Shown piece by piece: positions 42,333-49,083 of a stretch of 64,000 nucleotides of DNA (position 1 is its first letter; the number at the start of each line of letters is the position of its first letter). Position numbers and translations under genes: made by a program. The notes beneath the pieces are model-generated. The model saw nothing but the letters and a program-made list of their open reading frames with translations, did no database searches and was not told where the DNA came from. Where the stretch lies: assembly GCA_910588405.1 (NCBI GenBank), contig CAJUPT010000002.1:62001-126000 (forward strand). Reading direction: 5' to 3'. The DNA comes from an uncultured Lachnospiraceae bacterium. GTDB taxonomy: Bacteria; Bacillota; Clostridia; Lachnospirales; Lachnospiraceae.

Positions 42333-44155
42333 TAACAGATTTCCTCCATAACCAGTACCTCAAAGCCCTCCTTCTTCCCTTTAAGCTTCACAGTGCCGCC
42401 AAGGGATGTGGTGCGAATCCGATCACCCAGTACATCCGCTACCGCCCGGGAAATATAGATCGTCCCGCCCGGTGCATTGGCTTCCAGCCGGGCTGCAGTA
42501 TTCACCGTATCGCCGATGGCTGTGTAATCCATGCGCTTTAAGGAGCCGATATTTCCCACCACGGCCTCCCCTGCGTGCACGCCGATGCCAAAGGATACCG
42601 TTCTGCCATATTTCTTCAGAAGCGCTTCGCACAACTCCTTTGAGCCCTCCACCATATCCGAGGCCGCTTTTACCGCATTCATCACATAATCCTCCTGGGG
42701 CAAGGGCGCCCCCCAGAAGGCCATAGCCGCATCCCCTACGAATTTATCCAGCGTTCCGCCGTTTTTTAAAATACAATCGGAAATCAGGGTGAGGTACTGG
42801 TTTAGGATTTCTACCACCTCCGTAGGCTTTAAAAGCTCGGACATGGGAGTGAATCCGCGGACATCCACAAACAGCACCGCAATCTCAGTCAGGCGGCCGC
42901 CCAACTCCAAAGCTTCAGAGTCTTCTTTTAAAAGCTCCCTTACGATCTCCGGGGCCACATAGCGCTGGAAGGTATGGGTGACACGGCGTTTTTCCAATGC
43001 CGCCTGCACATAGTGAAAGCCAATGCCGCCCACGTACAGAACGGTAACTCCCACCGGAATCCACAGCACATGGAGCACCAGTCCCCGGCTATACATCACC
43101 TTGCACAAAAGCAGCGAGCCTCCGCAAAGAGCAGCCCAAAGAAGAGTAGAAACCCGAAGCCTTTTTCTGCGGAATACGGCCAAGCCAAAAAGCAGCACTG
43201 CGAATAAAGCCGCAAGCTGTATCCCGTCCCCGGCCTCCCGCTTATAATCCTCCCATAAAAGGGCCTGTACCGCATTCGCCTGGAACTCTACCCCATACAT
43301 GGGAGCCGCATGTTCGGCAGCTGTCAGATAGCTGTCCTGCAGGCCCGCCGCATAGGGACCGATCAGGACAATCTTCCCGGCAAAATAGTCTGCCGGGATC
43401 TCCCCAAAGATAAGATCCGCAACGGAAATAGATTCATAGAGGTCTCCCGGAACGCCGCAAAAAGGCAGGTACCAAAAGCCCCTGGCGTCCACAGGGGGAA
43501 GCTTTACCGGCTCCATCCCGTGATATGCCCGGTACATCCGGGCCGCTTCCAGTGCCAGGGATGGCACCTCTGTCCCGTCCGGCAGAGAAAGCTTCAGCAG
43601 ATGGTGACGCAGGATTCCGTCCGTATCCATCATGGCATTGATATGCCCTTGGCTGGAAGCCCTTTTCAGGGCCTCATACGGTTCTTCAAAGGCAGTTATG
43701 GAAAAGGTGTCCAGGTAATAGTCCCCCGCCCTATCCTCGATAAGAGCGCTGCCGAATTCCGCCGCACAGGCCGTAATGACATTGCCATACTGCCCTGCCG
43801 CTTCCGCAAGCCAAGCATCCGCCTTTGCATTCGTCTCGCCGGAATACAGCACGTCTACGGCAATGGCGGCCGGGCGGCAGTCCTCCGACTCATTCAGCGC
43901 CTCCAAAACCATGGCGATAATATCCCGCCCCCACTGGTTATAAGGCCCGATTTCCTCCAAAGCCTTCTGGTCGATACCCACCAGGACGATCTTCCCGTCC
44001 GAGGCGCTCCGGCTCTGGTAAAAGGCATCCGAGGCCGCCAAATCCACAGCGCGAAACAACCCGGAAGCCGCAATCAGCGTCAGGATGGCAGCGATTAATA
44101 CCATCAGAAGAGCCGTTCCGTATTTTTTATATGTTTGCAATCCTCTTATATTCAT
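42332..44155 (-). CDS. CHASE2-domain class III adenylate cyclase
   Basis: A 607-residue membrane cyclase. After one N-terminal membrane segment comes a large extracytoplasmic CHASE2 sensor (about residues 35-310, ending KIVLIGPYAAGLQDSYLTAAEHAAPMYGVE). Three more hydrophobic segments (about 315-385) precede the class III cyclase domain (about 425-605). The metal Asp residues are in LFVDVRGFTPMSEL and LDKFVGDAAMAFWGAP. The purine-specifying Lys of LDK and Asp of MDYTAIGDTVNTAARLE match adenylate cyclases, and the Asn/Arg of the last motif are kept. It should therefore make cAMP. The ribosome site is weak. It heads a cassette with two likely cyclic-nucleotide-degrading genes. Confidence 0.9.
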   Translation of the reverse strand: MNIRGLQTYKKYGTALLMVLIAAILTLIAASGLFRAVDLAASDAFYQSRSASDGKIVLVGIDQKALEEIGPYNQWGRDIIAMVLEALNESEDCRPAAIAVDVLYSGETNAKADAWLAEAAGQYGNVITACAAEFGSALIEDRAGDYYLDTFSITAFEEPYEALKRASSQGHINAMMDTDGILRHHLLKLSLPDGTEVPSLALEAARMYRAYHGMEPVKLPPVDARGFWYLPFCGVPGDLYESISVADLIFGEIPADYFAGKIVLIGPYAAGLQDSYLTAAEHAAPMYGVEFQANAVQALLWEDYKREAGDGIQLAALFAVLLFGLAVFRRKRLRVSTLLWAALCGGSLLLCKVMYSRGLVLHVLWIPVGVTVLYVGGIGFHYVQAALEKRRVTHTFQRYVAPEIVRELLKEDSEALELGGRLTEIAVLFVDVRGFTPMSELLKPTEVVEILNQYLTLISDCILKNGGTLDKFVGDAAMAFWGAPLPQEDYVMNAVKAASDMVEGSKELCEALLKKYGRTVSFGIGVHAGEAVVGNIGSLKRMDYTAIGDTVNTAARLEANAPGGTIYISRAVADVLGDRIRTTSLGGTVKLKGKKEGFEVLVMEEIC

Positions 44156-44273
44156 ATGTGGCCGTCCCCGCTTTGCAGGCTCTCCTTATCCGTAATATGT
44201 GCTTTTGAAATCTCGCAGTATCTGATTCTGTGAAATCATTTTTGTCAGCTGCAAAAGCAGGTGCTGAGGAAAA

Positions 44274-44314
44274 CATATGCCATGCCCCATCTATATTGTA
44301 TGGCATGGCATATG
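44274..44314. repeat. 13-bp perfect inverted repeat upstream of the cyclase
   Basis: CATATGCCATGCC (44274-44286) and GGCATGGCATATG (44302-44314) have a 15-base spacer. They lie about 120 bases upstream of the cyclase ATG. No T-run follows. A regulator binding site or leader hairpin is possible. Confidence 0.75.
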
Positions 44315-44529
44315 CACCCTGCCGCATAGATTTGTTTTGAATGGAAAAGTCCGCCTTTTTCTTTTATTCTATCATCCAATCATCAAAGGCACAATACCGA
44401 ATAACAAAAACCTTAACGACATTCCTCCCGTTTCCAGGACGGCTGCCTGCTATCCCTCCACCGCTCCAGCGCATTGTCGACATACTGCGGAAGGTTCAAA
44501 AAATGTGAAAACGTGAACTTTTTTCAGTA

Positions 44530-44558
44530 TTGATATTTTACACAGCGCCTGTTAAGAT
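44530..44558 (+). promoter_or_regulatory. Sigma-A-type promoter of azlCD
   Basis: TTGATA (44530-44535), a 17-base spacer, then TAAGAT (44553-44558). The azlC start is 77 bases downstream of the -10. Confidence 0.7.
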
Positions 44559-44634
44559 AGAAACAAAATTTTTCAACGCGGCGTTTCGTCCGGTCCGAAT
44601 TTTACCTAATAAATAACGCAAGGAGTACTTAACG

Positions 44635-45333
44635 ATGAAGCAAAAAGCATTTCAGGCCGCCCTGCCCCATACGATACCGATTGCGGTGGGCTTCCTGTTT
44701 CTGGGAATGTCCTATGGTTTTCTGATGCGGAGCAAAGGATTTTCCGTTTTTTATCCGTTGCTGATGAGTTTTTTTATTTTTGCCGGGTCGATGGAATTTG
44801 TGACGGTGAACCTGCTGCTGTCGGCCTTTGACCCCCTCCGCGGGTTTTTCCTCGCCCTGATGGTAAACGCAAGACATCTGTTTTATGGGATTTCGATGCT
44901 TGATAAATACAAGCATATGGGATGGAAGAAGTTTTATCTGATTTTCGGGATGTGCGACGAGTCCTTTACGATTAATTGCAGCGTAACGCCGCCGCCGGAT
45001 GTGGACAGGGGATGGTTTATGTTTTTTGTAACGCTGCTGAACCAGGCTTACTGGGTATCCGGCGCAACGCTGGGCTCCCTTCTCGGGTATGTGATCCGGT
45101 TTAATACCAGAGGTATTGAGTTTGTGATGACGGCGCTGTTTGTCGTCATGTTCCTGAACCAGTGGGAGGAAAGCAAAGACCACAGACCGGCGCTCACGGG
45201 AGTCGGATGCACCTTTGCCTGCCTGCTGATTTTCGGAAGCAAGCGCCTGATCCTGCCGGCCATGGCGCTGATTATATTGTGTTTTACGATTGGAAGAAAA
45301 AAGAATATGTTCCCGGAAACACACGGCACGTGA
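44635..45333 (+). CDS. azlC: Branched-chain amino acid exporter large subunit AzlC
   Basis: A 232-residue integral membrane protein with about six hydrophobic segments. The N-terminal ALPHTIPIAVGFLFLGMSYGFLM and FFIFAGSMEFVTVNLLLS blocks, and LALMVNARHLFYGISMLDKYK, are diagnostic. AzlC and AzlD together export branched-chain amino acids and their analogues (4-azaleucine resistance). GCAAGGAG precedes the ATG. The small AzlD gene follows 109 bases later in the same direction. An AzlB-type Lrp regulator, the usual neighbour in Bacillus, is not next to it here. Confidence 0.94.
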   Translation: MKQKAFQAALPHTIPIAVGFLFLGMSYGFLMRSKGFSVFYPLLMSFFIFAGSMEFVTVNLLLSAFDPLRGFFLALMVNARHLFYGISMLDKYKHMGWKKFYLIFGMCDESFTINCSVTPPPDVDRGWFMFFVTLLNQAYWVSGATLGSLLGYVIRFNTRGIEFVMTALFVVMFLNQWEESKDHRPALTGVGCTFACLLIFGSKRLILPAMALIILCFTIGRKKNMFPETHGT

Positions 45334-45442
45334 CTTGATGTGTCTTTAGCAAAACAAACAGTGTGAAACAAACTATGAACGCAACGCCATTTCTCCGAAT
45401 ACCCGGAGGCGCTGCCGAATGATAATAAACGGAGGCTGTCAA

Positions 45443-45769
45443 ATGACCACAGCACAACATATCATCACCATCCTTGCCGTTGTGGCGGGAACAATGCTGA
45501 CAAGATTTCTTCCCTTCCTTATATATCCGGAAGGGAAGACGCCGCCCGGCTATATCACCTGGCTGGGAACGGTTCTGCCTCATGCGGTGATCGGGCTTTT
45601 AGTGGTTTACTGCCTGAAAGACGCGGTATTTTCCGCTTATCACGGGCTGCCGGAGGCAATCGCCATCGGTCTTATTTTTCTGCTCCATAAATGGAAACGG
45701 AATACGCTGCTGAGCATTGCCGGAGGGACGGTGCTCTATATGGTTCTGGTGCAGAATTTCTTTCATTAA
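45443..45769 (+). CDS. azlD: Branched-chain amino acid exporter small subunit AzlD
   Basis: A 108-residue membrane protein with four hydrophobic segments. The start TTAQHIITILAVVAGTMLTRFLPF and the later GTVLPHAVIGLLVVYCLKDA are typical of AzlD. It pairs with AzlC. The ATG at 45443 is preceded by CGGAGG; an in-frame ATG eight codons earlier is too far from any ribosome site. The stop codon sits in the left arm of a perfect hairpin. Confidence 0.92.
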   Translation: MTTAQHIITILAVVAGTMLTRFLPFLIYPEGKTPPGYITWLGTVLPHAVIGLLVVYCLKDAVFSAYHGLPEAIAIGLIFLLHKWKRNTLLSIAGGTVLYMVLVQNFFH

Positions 45770-45801
45770 ATGATAGACATAATAAACGCCTATCATTTAA
45801 T
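45765..45801 (+). repeat. 12-bp hairpin over the azlD stop codon
   Basis: ATTAAATGATAG (45765-45776) and CTATCATTTAAT (45790-45801) pair perfectly. The stop TAA is at 45767-45769. No T-run follows on the plus strand, so it is an imperfect terminator candidate or an mRNA-end stabiliser. Confidence 0.65.
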
Positions 45802-45880
45802 AAAAAACAATTAAAATAATCAGGCGTAATAAATATTGAATCATTTTAAAAAAACAACCTCTTTTACAGCGGTATGTCTT

Positions 45881-46084
45881 CTATTTTTTCTTGTTTGGCT
45901 TCTCCGGTTTCAGATAACCGCTCAGACCGGTAGTCAGCAGCTGAAAGATCGTGTCCTCGGTTTCCTGATTATCCGGAAGAATCCCTTCCACCACATATTT
46001 GGCGTACATAACCGTGGATGTGAGAATATGAAGCCACAGCAGATCCTGACCGATTCGATCCGGTGCCGGAAATAGGGCTGCCAC
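45881..46084 (-). pseudogene. Likely remnant of a TetR-type regulator C-terminus
   Basis: A short frame ends TIFQLLTTGLSGYLKPEKPNKKK, like the last helix of TetR-family regulators, with VMYAKYVVEGILPDN before it. The frame opens only at about 46082. Just upstream, another frame reads YGRKDEWQPYFRHRIESV, which would extend it if one frameshift were allowed near 46040. No DNA-binding domain is present anywhere near. I read this as a 3' scrap of a lost regulator; a small unrelated protein is possible. Confidence 0.4.
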
Positions 46085-46102
46085 TCGTCTTTACGGCCAT
46101 AC

Positions 46103-47038
46103 TTACAGATGCCGCAGATTTACCCGGTACTCCCGCAGCGCCTTTTCGTCGGCATTCCTGATCAGACGATCCAGACTGCTGACCAGCTCTTTCTGATCTC
46201 CCGGCAGATTTCCCCGAACCTGAATCAGATTGGAGGCGCCGTCGGTCACGATTCTGGTATCGATGGACAGATTCTCAATCAGCGCTTTCAGCTCCTCAAG
46301 CTTCTCAAGCTCTCCCTCCTCCTCCCAGCTGCCCTGCTGAATTTCCTGATACAGACGGGATTCCGGGAAGATCGTCAGCATGGAAGAGCCGATAAGCCCC
46401 GGACGGGTTCTGTTGAAAACCTCCGCGCTTTTCTGTGCCCCTTCCACGCCGCGGCCCGCGCCACAGATGCCTGCCAGGTAAAAGAAATTGTAAGAGATAC
46501 CAGCGGCGGAAAGCCGTGCGGCCTGATCCACAATATCCTGTGACCGATACCCTTTGTCCATAAAGGCCAGCGCCCTGTCGTCCCCCGTTTCCACCCCAAT
46601 TGTGATTCCGTCATATCCGAGATGATGAAGGGCTGCTAGTTCTTCATCGCTTTTTAATGCCATGTCGGTGACGCGGGCAAAACATCCGATGGTTTCGACT
46701 GTCGGAAAATACTTGTGTATCAGCTCCCCAATGGTTTTCAGCCGCCGGAATGACAGAACAAAAGGATTGGCGCCCACCAGAAAAACCCGCCGGACAGCCT
46801 CCGGCCTGGGAAGCCCCCGCAGCCGGGCGGACAGCATGGCCATGGGGTCTGTGCCCCAGAGCTGGGCTTCCAGCAGGTCGCTCTCTATGTCCTTTACCGG
46901 CGACAGTCTGAATTTGAAGGGCAGATCGTCGTAGAGAGTACAAAATTTACACCGATGATGGGTACAGCCCGCCGTTACCTGCAGCAGCAAAGAAGACGCC
47001 TCATAAGGGGGCCGCCAGATCGTTCCTTTGTAATGCAT
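46103..47038 (-). CDS. Radical SAM protein, HemN/ELP3-like superfamily branch
   Basis: A 311-residue enzyme. The cluster motif is AGCTHHRCKFCTLYDDLPFK, with the CxxxxCxxC spacing found throughout this branch. VFLVGANPFVLSFRRLK and GYDGITIGVETGDDRALAFMDKGY are the following beta strands that bind SAM. The C-terminal Gly/Glu-rich part has no B12 or TRAM domain. The substrate is unknown. AGGAGG precedes the ATG. It is divergent from the HxlR gene, with a palindrome overlapping both promoters, which suggests HxlR controls it. Confidence 0.87.
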   Translation of the reverse strand: MHYKGTIWRPPYEASSLLLQVTAGCTHHRCKFCTLYDDLPFKFRLSPVKDIESDLLEAQLWGTDPMAMLSARLRGLPRPEAVRRVFLVGANPFVLSFRRLKTIGELIHKYFPTVETIGCFARVTDMALKSDEELAALHHLGYDGITIGVETGDDRALAFMDKGYRSQDIVDQAARLSAAGISYNFFYLAGICGAGRGVEGAQKSAEVFNRTRPGLIGSSMLTIFPESRLYQEIQQGSWEEEGELEKLEELKALIENLSIDTRIVTDGASNLIQVRGNLPGDQKELVSSLDRLIRNADEKALREYRVNLRHL

Positions 47039-47162
47039 AACAACACCTCCTGGGGTTTGCTTAATTTATTGTGTGTTCGGACATATGCTTACGGCGGATC
47101 ACCGCCCTGCTCTGTCCTGACCACATCGCATCTGTCCGTATTATAGCATTGTACGGTAAAAT

Positions 47163-47189
47163 AAAAAGTACTGTACTTTTTTACAGTAC
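47163..47189. promoter_or_regulatory. Overlapping palindromes, candidate HxlR operator
   Basis: AAAAAGTAC-T-GTACTTTTT (47163-47181) and GTACTGTA-6-TACAGTAC (47168-47189) overlap as two perfect palindromes. The second ends one base before the -35 of hxlR (47191). The first covers the -35 region of the radical SAM gene, whose extended -10 is TGCTATAAT at 47140-47148 (minus strand). GTAC-type palindromes are typical of HxlR/DUF24 regulators. Confidence 0.75.
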
Positions 47190-47190
47190 C

Positions 47191-47219
47191 TTGCCCTGTC
47201 ACAATATCAGTGGTATGAT
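47191..47219 (+). promoter_or_regulatory. Promoter of the hxlR-type gene
   Basis: TTGCCC (47191-47196), a 17-base spacer, then TATGAT (47214-47219). It lies 32 bases before the hxlR start codon, next to the palindromic operator. Confidence 0.7.
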
Positions 47220-47251
47220 ACAAGTCAGATCATATCAGGAGGCTGTCCCAA

Positions 47252-47590
47252 ATGCGAAAAACCGAAACCATGGTCAGACGCTGCAAAACCATGTCCACCC
47301 TGCAGAAAATACTGGGTGGCAAATGGAAGCTGGAAATTCTCTACTATATCGCGTTCTACGATATCCACCGGTTCGGCCAGCTGCGCCGTCAGCTGGAAGA
47401 AATCACCGAATCCTCCCTGACCAAACAACTCCGGGAGCTGGAGGCCGACGGCTTTCTGATCCGCCATGACTTCCATGAAATCCCTCCAAGGGTAGAATAC
47501 AATTTGTCAGAACTGGGCAAAAGCTTTATCGATGTGCTTGCCTATATGAAACAGTGGGGGGAGCGAAATCTGACGGAGGAGCAGGCATAA
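47252..47590 (+). CDS. HxlR/DUF24-family transcriptional regulator
   Basis: A 112-residue winged helix-turn-helix protein. The family motif runs from KILGGKWKLEILYYIAF through RFGQLRRQLEEITESSLTKQLRELEADG. An N-terminal Cys (RRCKTMST) could sense electrophiles, as in YodB and HypR, though that is inference. AGGAGG precedes the ATG. It is divergent from the radical SAM gene and has a palindrome at the shared promoter; self-regulation and control of that gene are likely. Confidence 0.93.
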   Translation: MRKTETMVRRCKTMSTLQKILGGKWKLEILYYIAFYDIHRFGQLRRQLEEITESSLTKQLRELEADGFLIRHDFHEIPPRVEYNLSELGKSFIDVLAYMKQWGERNLTEEQA

Positions 47591-47665
47591 TAGCTGACAT
47601 TTTGCGAGACGATATGACCGGAGAAATTACTGGAAAAGCTGAGTTGTGGAGTTATCCTAAAGTAA

Positions 47666-47897
47666 GGGAGAGGCGGAATCTTCGAGCTGGAGACGGAGCG
47701 GTTCAACATAAGTGAAAATAGTCTGCGCCCTCTGGTAGTGGGCCGAAAAAACTGTCTGTTCAGCGATACACCGGATGGAGCGGAAGCAAGTATGATCGTA
47801 TCCTTCATGATCGAGACGGGAAAAGCCAATGGAATAGATCCTTTAAAGTATCTGGCATATCTGCCGGAACATCGTCCGGACGCAGATATAAAGAAAA
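47666..47897 (+). pseudogene. IS66-family transposase remnant
   Basis: A plus-strand open frame starts after a stop at 47663. It reads LETERFNISENSLRPLVVG, then RKNCLFSDTPDGAEASMIVS and ETGKANGIDPLKYLAYLPEH. This is the conserved C-terminal part of IS66 transposases (RPFVIGRKNWLFSDTPxGA). The catalytic DDE region and the other IS66 genes are missing. The frame runs on into the rpsI terminator. It marks an old insertion between hxlR and rplM-rpsI. Confidence 0.8.
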
Positions 47898-47932
47898 CCC
47901 TTGAAAACATATTGTGGATTTTCAAGGGTTTC
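47885..47932 (-). terminator. Terminator of the rplM-rpsI operon
   Basis: AAACCCTTGAAAA (47895-47907) pairs with TTTTCAAGGGTTT (47919-47931). The minus-strand tail is TTTTCTTTATAT. It lies 26 bases after the rpsI stop and abuts the IS66 scrap. Confidence 0.85.
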
Positions 47933-47957
47933 ATAAAATCTCTTACTCTGCTTGTAA

Positions 47958-48350
47958 TTAACGCTTGCTGAACTGCGGCGCACGTCTTGCAGCCTTCAAG
48001 CCGTACTTCTTTCTCTCCTTCATACGAGGGTCACGGGTCAGATAGCCGGCTTTCTTTAAAATCGGACGATACTCGCCGTCTGCCTGCAGCAGCGCTCTGG
48101 CAATGCCATGGCGAACTGCGCCTGCCTGGCCGGTAAAGCCGCCGCCGTGCACATTCACCAGCACGTCAAACTTATCCTGCGTCTCGGTGGCAGCCAGAGG
48201 CTGACGTACTACAACCTTTAATGTTTCAAGGCCGAAATACTCGTCGATGCTTCTCTTATTAATCGTGATATTACCGGTTCCCGGTACTAAATAAACTCTG
48301 GCAATACTCTTTTTTCTTCTTCCTGTTCCGTAAAATCTTGCGTTAGCCAC
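47958..48350 (-). CDS. rpsI: 30S ribosomal protein S9
   Basis: uS9, 130 residues. It begins ANARFYGTGRRKKSIARVYLVPGTGNITINKRS and ends in the decoding-site tail RDPRMKERKKYGLKAARRAPQFSKR, whose last Arg contacts P-site tRNA. The start is GTG with a GGAGGAG site. It follows rplM by 26 bases and closes the two-gene rplM-rpsI operon, which ends in a strong hairpin terminator. Confidence 0.98.
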   Translation of the reverse strand: MANARFYGTGRRKKSIARVYLVPGTGNITINKRSIDEYFGLETLKVVVRQPLAATETQDKFDVLVNVHGGGFTGQAGAVRHGIARALLQADGEYRPILKKAGYLTRDPRMKERKKYGLKAARRAPQFSKR

Positions 48351-48376
48351 TGTAATCTCCTCCTTTCAGACCTTTC

Positions 48377-48805
48377 TTAAAAATTCAATGCTTCCGGCTT
48401 CTGCGCTGCATGTCCATGCTCAGAACCGGCATATACATGAAGCTTTTTGATCATTGCTCTTCCTAAAGGTCCTTTGGGAAGCATTCCCTTTACGGCCAGC
48501 TCAATTACACGCTCCGGCTTCTTGGCCAGCATCTCCTTTAAAGTGGTTTCCTTCATGCCGCCTACATATGCGGAATGACGGTAATAAACCTTCTGCTCCA
48601 GCTTCTTACCTGTCACTTTGATCTTGTCAGCGTTTACGATGATCACATAGTCGCCGGTATCCATATGCGGCGTAAAAATAGGTTTGTTCTTTCCTCTCAA
48701 AACCTTTGCTACTTCAGAGGCCAGACGACCTAATGTATGTCCGGTGGCATCAACTACATACCATTTTCTCTCGATTGTCGATGGACTAGCCATAAAACTC
48801 TTCAT
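48377..48805 (-). CDS. rplM: 50S ribosomal protein L13
   Basis: uL13, 142 residues, starting MKSFMASPSTIERKWYVVDATG as most L13 proteins do. GNHP-like central and RMIRGMLP-type motifs are visible as KGMLPKGPLGRAMIKKLHVYAG. The ATG at 48805 follows AAGGAGG; an in-frame start 11 codons upstream is rejected. The operon rplM-rpsI has its own perfect consensus promoter about 200 bases upstream and a structured leader between, fitting autogenous control of rplM seen in Firmicutes. Confidence 0.98.
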   Translation of the reverse strand: MKSFMASPSTIERKWYVVDATGHTLGRLASEVAKVLRGKNKPIFTPHMDTGDYVIIVNADKIKVTGKKLEQKVYYRHSAYVGGMKETTLKEMLAKKPERVIELAVKGMLPKGPLGRAMIKKLHVYAGSEHGHAAQKPEALNF

Positions 48806-48999
48806 TGGTTGAATCCTCCTTGCACCAATTCTACTCACGAGTATACCAATTTACCAAATGATTTGCATTTAATTTTATATAGATATAAGTTATATACACA
48901 AATCATTTTCACGGGAATAAAACACACATAGTTTAATCATGAATACGATCTAAAATGCACACCGGGGCTTTGGATCAGCATTTTATCGGTATTCACAGC
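48806..48999 (-). ncRNA. Candidate L13 leader in the rplM 5' untranslated region
   Basis: The promoter at 49006-49034 implies a leader of about 190 bases. It contains a strong stem on the minus strand, AAATGATTTG with CAAATCATTT, whose arms are separated by an AT-rich inner stem-loop. Near the start codon is a small TACTC-GT-GAGTA hairpin just before the AAGGAGG site. Firmicutes use L13 leader RNAs to sense free L13. The match to that family is by position and shape, not by alignment. Confidence 0.5.
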
Positions 49000-49005
49000 C
49001 TTTAT

Positions 49006-49034
49006 ATTATATTACACGAACCGGGGTGTGTCAA
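49006..49034 (-). promoter_or_regulatory. Consensus sigma-A promoter of rplM-rpsI
   Basis: On the minus strand TTGACA (49034-49029), exactly 17 bases, then TATAAT (49011-49006). This is a full match to the vegetative consensus. It sits 49 bases after the end of truA. Confidence 0.9.
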
Positions 49035-49083
49035 TGGCTTACTGACATTTTTTCAGGGGTTTTCCATATGCGTTCCATACCGT

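Larger units (their letters stand above)
44156..44634. other. 479-bp gap between cyclase and azlC
   Basis: This is a divergent promoter region. It holds no convincing gene: the minus-strand frame at 44127-44327 has no ribosome site and no recognisable sequence. It contains a perfect inverted repeat (44274-44314) and a sigma-A-like promoter for azlC (44530-44558). The middle part is AT-rich and featureless. Confidence 0.65.

Noticed and set aside
46880..47038. CxxxxCxxC spacing of the radical SAM motif as a mutation
   Set aside because: This spacing (C-T-H-H-R-C-K-F-C) is normal in this branch, where C-x4-C-x2-C recurs; it is not a defect.
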